Below are positions 16,513-24,453 of a stretch of 64,000 nt of DNA, in pieces. Position numbers and translations under genes: made by a program. The notes below the pieces were generated by a model. It saw only the letters and a list, made by a program, of their open reading frames with translations. It was not told the origin of the DNA and did not search any database. The stretch covers positions 1 to 64,000 of the forward strand of contig DASRDB010000019.1 in NCBI GenBank assembly GCA_035652815.1. Reading direction: 5' to 3'. The stretch comes from DASRDB01 sp035652815. Its GTDB lineage: Bacteria; Chloroflexota; Ktedonobacteria; Ktedonobacterales; Ktedonobacteraceae. Numbering within the stretch: the first letter of the stretch is position 1; every line of letters begins with the position of its first letter.

Positions 16513-16980
16513 ATGCAAGTTAAAGATGTGATGACCACGAAGGTTATTACGGTCCGTGAGGAGCAATCGAAGCAGCAGGCCGCTCGTTTGCTTGCTCAGC
16601 ATCGCATTAGCGGCTTACCGGTTGTCAAAGATGATAACGTGCTGGTGGGTCTGGTTACAGAGTATGATATGCTCGCGAAGGAGGGAAAAACGGTTGGTGA
16701 TATCATGACTCGTGGTGTCATCAGCGTTACCCCGGACACCGAGTTGGAGGAGGCAAGCCATATCCTCGTGCATGAACGCATCAAGCGTTTGCCGGTGGTT
16801 GAACAGGGGCGGGTGATTGGTATTTTAAGTCGTGGAGATGTGGTCAAGGTGATCGCCACGCGCTGGATATGCTACGTGTGCGGCGAAGTAATACATAGCG
16901 AGGAACAGCCGGAACGCTGTCCGCGCTGCGAGTCAAAAGAAATTGCGGCCTGGCCTGAAGCTGTGCCGCCGGGATCATAA
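16513..16980 (+). CDS. CBS-pair protein with C-terminal zinc ribbon
   Basis: 155 residues. Two CBS motifs form one Bateman module: MQVKDVMTTKVITV with ISGLPVVKDDNVLVG, then VGDIMTRGVISVTPD with RIKRLPVVEQGRVIGILSRGD. Residues about 118-145 carry CYVCG and CPRC, a rubredoxin-like zinc ribbon. CBS pairs bind adenosyl ligands such as AMP, ATP or NAD and tune partner proteins; the ribbon may provide a redox or protein-contact surface. The ribosome site is GAGAGGAG. A 30-bp repeat palindrome follows. Confidence 0.85.
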   Translation: MQVKDVMTTKVITVREEQSKQQAARLLAQHRISGLPVVKDDNVLVGLVTEYDMLAKEGKTVGDIMTRGVISVTPDTELEEASHILVHERIKRLPVVEQGRVIGILSRGDVVKVIATRWICYVCGEVIHSEEQPERCPRCESKEIAAWPEAVPPGS

Positions 16981-17028
16981 TGGTACACCATGAAAAAGAC
17001 CCTCTCGCTTGTCATCAAGACCCTCGCG

Positions 17029-17118
17029 CCTGTCATCCTGAGCGCAGCGAAGGATCTCGCGCTTGTCGTATCTGGCTAGTGGGGACCGGAGATCCTTCGC
17101 TGCGCTCAGGATGACAGG
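17029..17118. repeat. Perfect 30-bp inverted repeat (ATCCTGAGCGCAGCGAAGGAT family)
   Basis: Arms 17029-17058 and 17089-17118 are exact reverse complements with a 30-base loop. The unit begins CCTGTCATCCTGAGCGCAGC. Two related copies with a different arm arrangement occur at 26714-26797 and 61314-61397. Confidence 0.85.
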
Positions 17119-17175
17119 CGGAGGCAGGTATGTAATGGTTTGTCGTTAGCGTTCACAAGAAAGGATCAGTGCGTC

Positions 17176-18246
17176 TTGGATACGCAAAGAAAACAAGATA
17201 TGGGCAATGCGGCATCTGTCCGCGATCAAACCCATCCCGCAATACCTGAGGGTGAGAACCGGGACACGCTTATCAACTACTATCGGCAGATGGTGCTTAT
17301 TCGCCGCTTTGAGGAGAAGGCCGCCGAAATGTATACCAAAGCGCGCATCGGCGGCTACTGCCATCTCAACCTGGGGGAAGAGGCTACGGTGGTTGGCTTC
17401 TGTGATGGTTTAGAGCCAACCGACTACGTCTACACGAACTACCGCGAGCATGGTTACGCGATTGGGCGCGGCATCTCGCCCGGGGCTGTAATGGCCGAGT
17501 TATTTGGGAAGGAAACGGGTTGCTCGCGTGGGCGTGGCGGCTCCATGCACCTCTTTGACCTCGAACATCGCTTTATGGGTGGGTACGCCATTGTGGGTGG
17601 ACAGTTGCCGCTTGCCACAGGCGCGGCCTTTGCCGTCGCGTATCGTGGCTCTAATGAGGTTGTCGCCTGCCAGATGGGTGACGGAACGACCAATACGGGA
17701 GCTTTCCACGAGTCGCTGAACCTCGCCAAAATCTATTCGCTTCCTATCATCTACTTCATCGTGAACAACCAGTATGGCATGGGCCTGCGCGTTGAGAAAG
17801 GGTCTGCTGTCAGCGAACTGTACCGCAAAGCCTGTGCTTATGATATGCATAGCGAACGGGTGGATGGCGACGACGTGCTGGCTGTGCGCGATGCGATACG
17901 TAACGCAGCAAAGCTGGCTCGCGAGCAGCATCAACCGAGTCTTATCGAAGCTGTCAGCTATCGCTTTGCCGGACACTCGGTCGTGGACCCTGATCGCTAT
18001 CGCGAAAAACAGGAGGTGCAGAGCGCGCGCGAGCAAGACCCCATTCCTCTGTTTGCCTCTCGCCTGATTGCGGCAGGACTGCTTACTGAGCAGAAGGTAG
18101 GCGAGATTGATGAGCAGGCGCAGCAAGAGGTTGACGCTGCGGTCAAGTTCGCCGAGGAGAGTCCCGACCCTTCGGTGGAAGAGTTCATGCAGGGGCTTGA
18201 AGAGTATGTTTACGCGCCTGATGACGCATCAGTGAAAGGAGCATAA
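17176..18246 (+). CDS. pdhA: Pyruvate/2-oxoacid dehydrogenase E1 component, alpha subunit
   Basis: About 356 residues if translation begins at TTG 17176, after an AAAGGA site; TTG 17140 or ATG 17200 are alternatives. It is the thiamine-diphosphate-binding half of E1, which decarboxylates a 2-oxoacid and passes the acyl group to E2. Family segments are LIRRFEEKAAEMYTKARIGG, YREHGYAIGRG, SRGRGGSMHLFD, and the ThDP motif MGDGTTNTGAFHESLNLA ending IVNNQYGMG. It is first in an E1 alpha-E1 beta-E2 operon; the next start codon lies on its stop. Pyruvate is the likeliest substrate, but branched-chain or acetoin variants cannot be excluded. Confidence 0.88.
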   Translation: MDTQRKQDMGNAASVRDQTHPAIPEGENRDTLINYYRQMVLIRRFEEKAAEMYTKARIGGYCHLNLGEEATVVGFCDGLEPTDYVYTNYREHGYAIGRGISPGAVMAELFGKETGCSRGRGGSMHLFDLEHRFMGGYAIVGGQLPLATGAAFAVAYRGSNEVVACQMGDGTTNTGAFHESLNLAKIYSLPIIYFIVNNQYGMGLRVEKGSAVSELYRKACAYDMHSERVDGDDVLAVRDAIRNAAKLAREQHQPSLIEAVSYRFAGHSVVDPDRYREKQEVQSAREQDPIPLFASRLIAAGLLTEQKVGEIDEQAQQEVDAAVKFAEESPDPSVEEFMQGLEEYVYAPDDASVKGA

Positions 18247-19251
18247 ATGATGGCCGATATCACGTACCGGCAGGCGCTTCATGATGTGCTGCGCGAAGAA
18301 CTCCTGCGTGACGAGAACGTGTTTTTGCTGGGTGAAGAGATCGGTAACTTCGAGGGGTCGTATAAGATCACGGCAGGGTTGTTGAAGGAGTTTGGCCCTA
18401 AACGGGTTGTGGATACGCCTATCTGTGAAAATGGCTTTGTGGGTATGGCGACGGGCGCGGCCATGCTCGGACTGCGCCCAATCGTGGAGATCATGACCAT
18501 CAATTTCATCGTCCTGGCGATGGATGAGATTGTCAATCATGCCGCGAAAATCTACGCCATGTTTGGCGGCCAGTGTCCGGTTCCGCTCGTTATACGGACT
18601 CCCGGCGGCGGTGGTCAGCAGTTGTCGGCCACGCACTCGCAGAACCTGGAAGTCTGGTTCGCGCACGTGCCCGGCCTCAAGGTGGTTGCACCTTCCACGC
18701 CAGCAGATGCCAAGGGGATGATGCGCAGCGCCGTTCGCGATAACAATCCGGTGATCTTCCTCGAGAATCTGGCCCTCTACAATACCAAAGGGGAAGCGCC
18801 CGCCGATGATTACGTTGTGCCTTTCGGCAAGGCGAAAGTGAGCAAAGAGGGCGCAGATTTGACGGTGATTAGCTATTCGCGCATGGCGGCGGTGGCGCTG
18901 GATGTTGCGCGTCGATTGGAAAAAGAAAACCAGTTGAGCGTAGAGGTCGTTGACCTGCGCTCGCTCCGCCCCCTGGATCACGAAACCATTCTCAACTCGG
19001 TCAAGAAAACCAACCGCGCCATTATCTTTGAAGAGGACTGGCGCTCTTATGGCATCGGCGCGGAGATCGCCGCGATATTACAGGAATATGCGTTTGATTA
19101 TCTGGATGCCCCAATCAAGCGCGTAGCCAGCCTGGAAGTGCCGCTGCCCTACTCTAAACCTTTGGAGATAGCCGCTCTGACCGGAGCCAAGCAATTACTT
19201 GAGACGATCAATGAACTTGCCCCACGCCGCAGAAGAGGAGTACAGCGATGA
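18247..19251 (+). CDS. pdhB: Pyruvate/2-oxoacid dehydrogenase E1 component, beta subunit
   Basis: 334 residues. It starts ATG-ATG directly at the E1 alpha stop, with an AAAGGAG site inside the upstream gene. Diagnostic stretches are YRQALHDVLREELLRDENVF, LLGEEIGNFEGSYKITAGL, DTPICENGFVGMATGAAM, and RTPGGGGQQLSATHSQN. The C-terminal transketolase domain carries LSVEVVDLRSLRPLDHETIL and IIFEEDWRSYGIG. It pairs with E1 alpha as a heterotetramer. The stop overlaps the E2 start (ATGA), so translation is probably coupled. Confidence 0.93.
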   Translation: MMADITYRQALHDVLREELLRDENVFLLGEEIGNFEGSYKITAGLLKEFGPKRVVDTPICENGFVGMATGAAMLGLRPIVEIMTINFIVLAMDEIVNHAAKIYAMFGGQCPVPLVIRTPGGGGQQLSATHSQNLEVWFAHVPGLKVVAPSTPADAKGMMRSAVRDNNPVIFLENLALYNTKGEAPADDYVVPFGKAKVSKEGADLTVISYSRMAAVALDVARRLEKENQLSVEVVDLRSLRPLDHETILNSVKKTNRAIIFEEDWRSYGIGAEIAAILQEYAFDYLDAPIKRVASLEVPLPYSKPLEIAALTGAKQLLETINELAPRRRRGVQR

Positions 19252-20600
19252 GCGAAGTAAATATGCCCAGGCTTAGCGATACCATGCAGGAAGGTACCAT
19301 TGCTCATTGGCTCAAGAAGCCGGGAGATCCAGTCAAGAAAGGCGATATCCTGGCTGAGGTTGAGACGGATAAGGCAACGATGGAACTGCAGGCTTACGAT
19401 TCCGGCGTCCTCGAACAAATCCTGGTGCAAGAGGGAGAAACGGTGCCCATCGGCCAGGCGGTTGCGATCATCGGTTCTGGAACGGGTGTCCAGAAGCAAG
19501 CGCAGCCTGCGGCAGAGAAGGCCGGTAGGGCTGCTGAGGAGGAAGCGCCAACTTCCAGGGCAGGCAGAGATGGGCAAAGGCAGGAGCAGGCCGCGCAACA
19601 AACAGCTTCCCCGACTGGAGACACAGGCTCTTCCGCTCCGTTGAGTACTCCCCCGGCTTCTGCGCCGAGAGAACGTGCCGAGGCGGAAGCAGGCGGTGAT
19701 GGTAGATCGATCAAGGCATCGCCTCTGGCCCGCCGCATGGCCGAAGAACATCATATTGACCTGGCTCAGCTTCGGGGCACCGGCCCCGGTGGTCGCATTG
19801 TCCGCGATGATATTGAAGACTTTCTTGAGCAGAAGCCTGCTGCTTCTGCTCCTGCTGCCACTCCGCCTCCTGCTGCAGCTCCCACAGTCGCGTCGCAGGT
19901 GAGCATACCGGAAGATGCCGAAGCTCATCCGATTTCGCGCATGCAGGCAGCCATCGCCCGGCGGCTGACTGAGTCAAAACAGACTATCCCTCACTTTTAT
20001 GTCAGCAGCGAGGTGGATATGACCGATGCGCTGGCAATGCGCCAGACCTTCAACGCGAGCGCTGGTGAAGATGGGGTAAAGGTCAGCGTTAATGATCTGA
20101 TTGTGAAAGCCTGCGCGCTTGCCCTGGAAAAATTCCCGGAGTGCAACGGTTCCTTCAAGGATGGTCAGTTCATCCAGTACAAACATATCAATGTAGGGAT
20201 AGCTGTAGACGTTCCTGCTGGTCTGGTCGTTCCGGTGATCCGCGATGCCAATATCAAGGGCGTGCGCTCCATTGCCCGCGAGGCGAAGGCGCTGATTGAG
20301 AAGGCCCGCGCCAACAAGCTCTCTCAGACCGATCTTGAAGGCGGCACATTCTCCGTCTCGAACCTGGGCATGATGGATGTCACGGACTTCATCGCGGTCA
20401 TCAATCCGCCACAGGCCGCTATCCTGGCGATAGCATCGACGCGCAAGCGCTTCGTGCCCATAGATGGTCAGCCGGTGATTCGTGACCTGATGTCGATGAC
20501 GATGTCGGCGGATCATCGCATCCTTTATGGCGCGACGGTTGCCCGTTTCTTGCAAGAAGTCAAGCGCTTGCTGCAAAACCCGTTCAATTTGCTCGGCTGA
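19248..20600 (+). CDS. pdhC: 2-oxoacid dehydrogenase E2 (dihydrolipoamide acyltransferase)
   Basis: 450 residues. A lipoyl domain (1-77) has the lipoylated Lys42 in ETDKATM. An Ala/Pro/Gln-rich linker leads to a peripheral subunit-binding domain at about 155-193 (KASPLARRMAEEHHIDLAQL, GTGPGGRIV), and the catalytic domain runs from about 220 to the end. The catalytic box usually written HxxxDG reads HRILYG: His is kept and Asp is replaced by Tyr, as I recall for several cyanobacterial/plastid-type E2 enzymes. It transfers the acyl group from lipoate to CoA. No E3 dihydrolipoamide dehydrogenase gene is near, so E3 must be encoded elsewhere. Confidence 0.93.
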   Translation: MSEVNMPRLSDTMQEGTIAHWLKKPGDPVKKGDILAEVETDKATMELQAYDSGVLEQILVQEGETVPIGQAVAIIGSGTGVQKQAQPAAEKAGRAAEEEAPTSRAGRDGQRQEQAAQQTASPTGDTGSSAPLSTPPASAPRERAEAEAGGDGRSIKASPLARRMAEEHHIDLAQLRGTGPGGRIVRDDIEDFLEQKPAASAPAATPPPAAAPTVASQVSIPEDAEAHPISRMQAAIARRLTESKQTIPHFYVSSEVDMTDALAMRQTFNASAGEDGVKVSVNDLIVKACALALEKFPECNGSFKDGQFIQYKHINVGIAVDVPAGLVVPVIRDANIKGVRSIAREAKALIEKARANKLSQTDLEGGTFSVSNLGMMDVTDFIAVINPPQAAILAIASTRKRFVPIDGQPVIRDLMSMTMSADHRILYGATVARFLQEVKRLLQNPFNLLG

Positions 20601-20647
20601 TAAAACATCTTTGGAGAAAACCATTCATCGTGTAGAGGAGGAACGAG

Positions 20648-21010
20648 ATGAAACCCATCATCGATCAAACCGAATTCGGCACGATAACCATTGAAGGGAC
20701 CGTCTTCGACCACGATGTCTTCATCCTGCCGAACGGGGAGGTGAAAAAACGCAAGAAAAAACTGTCAAAGGCCATCTATGGCACCTCTCATATTCTTTCC
20801 CTGGACGAGGCAAAGTATCTCTATGAACCGGGGATCAAACGGCTGATTATTGGGACCGGGCAGTATGGCAATGTCAGGCTGTCGGATGAGGCTGCCGACT
20901 ATTTCAAGCGCAAGGGCTGCCAGGTGGACCTTGCGCCGACGCCCACAGCGATCCAGAGCTGGAATGAGGCAGGAGGTGCCGTCCTGGGCCTGTTTCACGT
21001 CACGTGCTAG
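20648..21010 (+). CDS. Mth938-like domain protein
   Basis: 120 residues with a GAGGA site, 48 bases behind the E2 gene and likely part of its transcript. The Mth938/NDUFAF3 (DUF498) pattern is clear: FGTITIEGTVFDHDVFILPNG, the basic KKRKKKLSKAIYGTSHIL, and LIIGTGQYGNVRLSDEAADY followed by PTPTAIQSWNE. The fold is known from archaea and from eukaryotic complex I assembly factors; the bacterial function is undefined. Its 3' end overlaps the convergent MetE-like gene by four bases. Confidence 0.85.
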   Translation: MKPIIDQTEFGTITIEGTVFDHDVFILPNGEVKKRKKKLSKAIYGTSHILSLDEAKYLYEPGIKRLIIGTGQYGNVRLSDEAADYFKRKGCQVDLAPTPTAIQSWNEAGGAVLGLFHVTC

Positions 21011-22050
21011 GAGGATGACGGTTCCTCCAATTCCCGGCGCACCATCCTGGCTCCTTCGACCAACGCGCATAGCTTGCCGAAGGCTACTTCTCTGGGCAGG
21101 TATTTCATGCCGCAATCCGGGGCCAGGATCAGGCGCTCCGGCTCTATATATTGCAAGGCGGAGCGTATTCTCGCGGCAACCGTCTCGGGCGTCTCCACTT
21201 CCATATCGCCCAGGTTCAAGACGCCTACAATCATGGTCTTATCTGGAAATTGGCGCAGAACCGAAAGATCAAGGTCAGGTTGAGCCGCTTCGATCGAAAT
21301 CTGCTTGACGATACAATCGCGCAGCTCTGGAAGGAATGAGTACTGGGAAGGCCGGTCATGCACGATAGCAGCATAGCCAAAGCAGAGGTGCAGCGCTGTT
21401 GTTCCCTCAATTCCTTGCAACGCCCGGTTGATAACCTCTACTCCATATGCCCTGGCCTTCTCGGGTCGCGCTTGCAGGTATGGCTCATCAATCTGTACGA
21501 CATCGGCCCCCGCCTCCTGCAAGCTTTTGATCTCCTCGTTAACGGCTGCCGCGATATCCAGTGCCAGGGCTTTATCATCTTGATAGTAGTCATTCTGCGC
21601 CTGTTGGGTGATTGTGAAAGGGCCGGGCACCGTGATTTTGATGCGGCGGTCGGTGTTGCGGCGCAAAAACTCTACGTCGCGCACTTCAACCGGGTACATA
21701 CGGCGAATCGGGCCAACAACGCGCGGGACAGGATTCGGGTGGCCTGTGCGGTCCAGAGCCACTCCGGGGTTATCGATATCCATGCCTTCTAAGGCGGTGG
21801 CGAAACGGTTAGAGTAGCTTTCCCGCCGTATCTCCCCGTCAGAGATGATGTCTATCCCTGCTCGCTCCATATCGCGAATGGCGAGGAGCGTTGCATCGTC
21901 CTGGGCCTCTTGCAGCAGCGGCTCCGGGATGCGCCAGATTTCGCGTGCCCGGATACGCGGTGGCAACCGGCTCCGCAAGTTTTTGCGATCAACCAGCCAC
22001 TCAGGTTGGGGGTAACTTCCCACCACTGTCGTTAAAAGTCTCTCGCTCAT
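21007..22050 (-). CDS. MetE C-terminal-like methyltransferase (cobalamin-independent type)
   Basis: 347 residues, the size of the free-standing catalytic half of MetE and far shorter than the full enzyme of about 750. The N-terminus TTVVGSYPQPEWLVDR and the segments DIISDGEIRRESY, VPGPFTITQQAQNDYY, GADVVQIDEPYLQARP and LHLCFGYA fit the family. The zinc ligands are probably the His/Cys of the last motif, a Glu, and Cys in LILAPDCGMKYLP. Relatives transfer methyl groups from varied donors to homocysteine or other thiols, so the exact donor is uncertain. The gene is monocistronic; a palindrome lies upstream. Confidence 0.8.
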   Translation of the reverse strand: MSERLLTTVVGSYPQPEWLVDRKNLRSRLPPRIRAREIWRIPEPLLQEAQDDATLLAIRDMERAGIDIISDGEIRRESYSNRFATALEGMDIDNPGVALDRTGHPNPVPRVVGPIRRMYPVEVRDVEFLRRNTDRRIKITVPGPFTITQQAQNDYYQDDKALALDIAAAVNEEIKSLQEAGADVVQIDEPYLQARPEKARAYGVEVINRALQGIEGTTALHLCFGYAAIVHDRPSQYSFLPELRDCIVKQISIEAAQPDLDLSVLRQFPDKTMIVGVLNLGDMEVETPETVAARIRSALQYIEPERLILAPDCGMKYLPREVAFGKLCALVEGARMVRRELEEPSSS

Positions 22051-22083
22051 GCTCGTTCCTCCTTGCCGCTATTGTACCATTAC

Positions 22084-22245
22084 GTAGGGACAGGGGGATG
22101 AGGTGTGGGGATGCGGGGGCCTGGTGCCTGTCCGGGGTGGGGAAAATGCCTCGATATCCTCTCAAGCTGATTTTGCTCCACCAACCCACCCCAGGGACAG
22201 GCACAAGGCCCCCGCATCCCTTCCGCCTTGCCCCCCTGTCCCTAC
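22084..22245. repeat. Large imperfect palindrome (GTAGGGACAGG family)
   Basis: Outer arms GTAGGGACAGGGGG (22084-22097) and its complement (22232-22245) enclose a second long imperfect pairing, GGGGATGCGGGGGCC with GGCCCCCGCATCCC and GGTGCCTGTCC with GGGACAGGCAC. The outer end shares GTAGGGAC with the repeat at 426-508. The element is non-coding and lies between two minus-strand genes. Confidence 0.7.
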
Positions 22246-22249
22246 GCCC

Positions 22250-22270
22250 AGGAGCCGCTTCGCGGCTCCT
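22250..22270. terminator. Short GC-rich hairpin after LigA-like gene
   Basis: AGGAGCCGC pairs perfectly with GCGGCTCCT around a three-base loop, 40 bases downstream of the minus-strand LigA-like stop. There is no U-run, so terminator function is uncertain. Confidence 0.4.
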
Positions 22271-22309
22271 CCAAAATCGTCAGGAAGAAGAGAGCCACCC
22301 CAAATCTCC

Positions 22310-22672
22310 TTACGTGGTTATATCCGGGTAGGGCAGCGACCAGTGCTGGAGCTTGCGTGCATATTCGCGTTGGAAGGCAAGCGGTTCCTCGTAGTCGCGT
22401 TCGAATAAGGCGATGAAGAGGGTGAGCGTCAGGAAATTGTGCGCGCCAAGCTCGAACAGTTTCACATAGTCATGTGTCGCCAGGGCCTCGCGCTCCTCGT
22501 CGGTAAATTGCTGCCATGTACTGCGTTCGAGTTCGGGCAGATTCAGGATGACGTTGGCGCGCTCGGCTTCCCACCATTCGACAGTGCCGCGTGGGTCTTC
22601 GCGATAGCGCTCAACCAGTTCTGGATCGCGGTCGATGGTGAAGAGGAACTTGTTGAGAAGGTACTTGCTCAT
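22310..22672 (-). CDS. LigA-like (protocatechuate 4,5-dioxygenase alpha-type) subunit
   Basis: 120 residues, all-helical. The segments SKYLLNKFLFTIDRDPELVE, ELERSTWQQFTDEEREAL, LFELGAHNFLTLTLFIAL and an aromatic C-terminus fit the LigA superfamily, the small subunit that caps the active site of class III extradiol dioxygenases. It overlaps the end of the LigB-type gene by four bases (ATGA), so the two are translationally coupled and likely form one enzyme. It is the last gene of the minus-strand operon that starts near 25800. Confidence 0.8.
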   Translation of the reverse strand: MSKYLLNKFLFTIDRDPELVERYREDPRGTVEWWEAERANVILNLPELERSTWQQFTDEEREALATHDYVKLFELGAHNFLTLTLFIALFERDYEEPLAFQREYARKLQHWSLPYPDITT

Positions 22673-23529
22673 GCGTCAACTCCATTCGGATACCAGGTGA
22701 AATAGGCCTCCATCGTATGGAACAGGTCGAGGGTGTCAGCGTAATCGGCTTTGTTTTCTCCTGCCACGCCCATCATCAGCATGAAGTCGAGGAAGCCATG
22801 TGTAGCGTTGCCGGGATTCCAGAGGCTTTCGAGGCTCACTTCTCGCAACGCGCCTTCGATGTCTCCGTTGGCAATCCATTCTACAGCTTTGCGGTCGAAC
22901 TCCGGATCGGGTCCATGCGGACCGAACTGGCGCGGGCCGCCGAGTTCGAGCGAAAGATGCCCGGTACCGATAACGGCGACCCGCTCGCTGCTTGGCCATT
23001 CATCGAGGAGACGACGCAGCGTGCGGCCTAACTCCACATATCGCCAGGGCTGTGGAAGCGGCGGCGCGAAAATATTGGTGTAGACGGGTACGATGGGCAA
23101 ATCCGCCTGCGGGCGCGTGGTGATGATGGGGCAGGTAATGCTGTGGTCAACGCGCAGTTCATTACTGAAGGCAAGGTCGAAACCGGCATCAAGCCCGGCG
23201 CGCAGCAGGTATGCCGAGAGTTCTTCGTGTCCTTTGAGGCGCATGCGCGGCAAGCCGAATTCGCGCTCCTCATTGTAGTAGTTGGCGTCATAGAACGGCG
23301 CTTTGCCGATGAGGAACTGCGGCATGTTATCGCAGAAAAGCTGGTGGAAGTGGTCGGAGCCAACCATGACCAGCACATCGGGATTGGCGCGCGTCAGCGT
23401 TTCGCGGTAGGCAAGCACCTTGCGCACCCACTCGTCGGCAAAGTCGGGCCTGCTTTCCGGCGGCGATGTGCTGGCGCGGTAAAAGAATGGATGATGCGTG
23501 GTGGCGAGGACAGCGACAATTTTTGCCAT
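22669..23529 (-). CDS. LigB-family class III extradiol dioxygenase catalytic subunit
   Basis: 286 residues from ATG 23529 with an AAGGAGG site; a longer frame to 23547 is less likely. Class III extradiol enzymes use Fe(II) to open catecholic rings. The Fe ligands are probably His12 or His13 in LATTHHPFF, a second His in MVGSDHFHQLF, and a downstream Glu; GTGHLSLELGGPRQFG is also typical. The substrate (protocatechuate, gallate or other) cannot be fixed from sequence. It is cotranscribed with the LigA-like gene and, upstream, with the lyase and the CoA-transferase, which points to a complete ring-cleavage route. Confidence 0.85.
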   Translation of the reverse strand: MAKIVAVLATTHHPFFYRASTSPPESRPDFADEWVRKVLAYRETLTRANPDVLVMVGSDHFHQLFCDNMPQFLIGKAPFYDANYYNEEREFGLPRMRLKGHEELSAYLLRAGLDAGFDLAFSNELRVDHSITCPIITTRPQADLPIVPVYTNIFAPPLPQPWRYVELGRTLRRLLDEWPSSERVAVIGTGHLSLELGGPRQFGPHGPDPEFDRKAVEWIANGDIEGALREVSLESLWNPGNATHGFLDFMLMMGVAGENKADYADTLDLFHTMEAYFTWYPNGVDA

Positions 23530-23583
23530 AATTACCTCCTTCTGCATGACCTGCGCGCGTGGCAGGTCTAGAGTAAATTGGGC

Positions 23584-24387
23584 TTAGCGTTGTTCTGGGT
23601 TGTCGTTGCTAACAGTTGGCCTGTATACCGCGTTCCTATCGACTTCTCTATAGATGTCGGGCGCGATGGGGTGACGCATCTCTTCAGCAAGCTGGCCGAG
23701 GAGTCCCGCTGCTCTTGCCAGCAAGGCAACGCCGCGCAACAATTCCGGTGGTAGGCCAATGTCGGCAAGTGCAGCGCCTGCCACTCCTGCACCATTGAGC
23801 GGCAGCCTGCGGCCAAGCACCTCGGGATGGACTCGCCCAATGGCCTCGAACAGGCGCAGGTGCGGCCCCCGCAAGCCCTCCTGGTCGGCAATCGCGATAA
23901 TGACGGCTGTGCGCGGGTCAGTAGTCTTATGCACCGGATGTCCCAACCCTGGCACGAAGCGGTGCGCAGCCTTTTGTTCCGCGACCGCCCGCCGGGCGAG
24001 GTCATCCCACTGTTCATCGTTCTCTGGAAGCTGGCCTTCCACACTTGCCAGCACGCTCGCAAGAAAGCGGCCTGTGTCTTCTGTGACGCCGAGGAAGCGC
24101 GAGCCGCCTCCCAACAGGCCTGCCGCCATCGCTCCCTGAAAGGCATCAGGCGCGCTGTACAGGGTCAGGCGGGCGGCGATGGCCGTTGGAGTAAAGCCGT
24201 GATCGGCCAGTGAGACGAGAACGGCCTCGAATACGCGCACCTGCTGCGGCGTTGGTCGCTGCTGTGTAGCAAGCCAGAGCGCAAGCTCGCCAAATCCGAC
24301 CTTGCCCATCAGCTCGCCTGCCAGGTCATGACCAAGCAGGTGAATGCTGGTAGCATCAGATGTCCCGATGCCGGTGGGATACTCCAT
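23584..24387 (-). CDS. Citrate synthase/citryl-CoA lyase-like protein
   Basis: 267 residues, clearly shorter than citrate synthase (about 370-430). It keeps the core elements: a His in FVPGLGHPVHKTTDPR and GAGVAGAALADIGLP near the acyl-CoA site, and LLARAAGLLGQLAEEM at the end. Short homologues are often annotated as citryl-CoA lyase and cleave or form a C-C bond next to an acyl-CoA. Position between a CoA-transferase and a ring-opening dioxygenase suggests it splits the ring-cleavage product after CoA activation. This role is inferred from the operon. Confidence 0.75.
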   Translation of the reverse strand: MEYPTGIGTSDATSIHLLGHDLAGELMGKVGFGELALWLATQQRPTPQQVRVFEAVLVSLADHGFTPTAIAARLTLYSAPDAFQGAMAAGLLGGGSRFLGVTEDTGRFLASVLASVEGQLPENDEQWDDLARRAVAEQKAAHRFVPGLGHPVHKTTDPRTAVIIAIADQEGLRGPHLRLFEAIGRVHPEVLGRRLPLNGAGVAGAALADIGLPPELLRGVALLARAAGLLGQLAEEMRHPIAPDIYREVDRNAVYRPTVSNDNPEQR

Positions 24388-24453
24388 GTCTTCCCCCTTT
24401 TCTAAGTATTCTCAGCCCTCTCGACTCAGAGACAAATGAGCAGAAACGAGCTA

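Noticed and set aside
17500..18981. Long minus-strand ORFs opposite E1 alpha and E1 beta
   Set aside because: Strong family matches on the plus strand explain this DNA. The minus-strand products are Arg/His-rich shadows without ribosome sites.
22669..23571. Plus-strand ORFs opposite LigB
   Set aside because: No ribosome sites and no family pattern. The minus strand holds a convincing LigB gene coupled to LigA.
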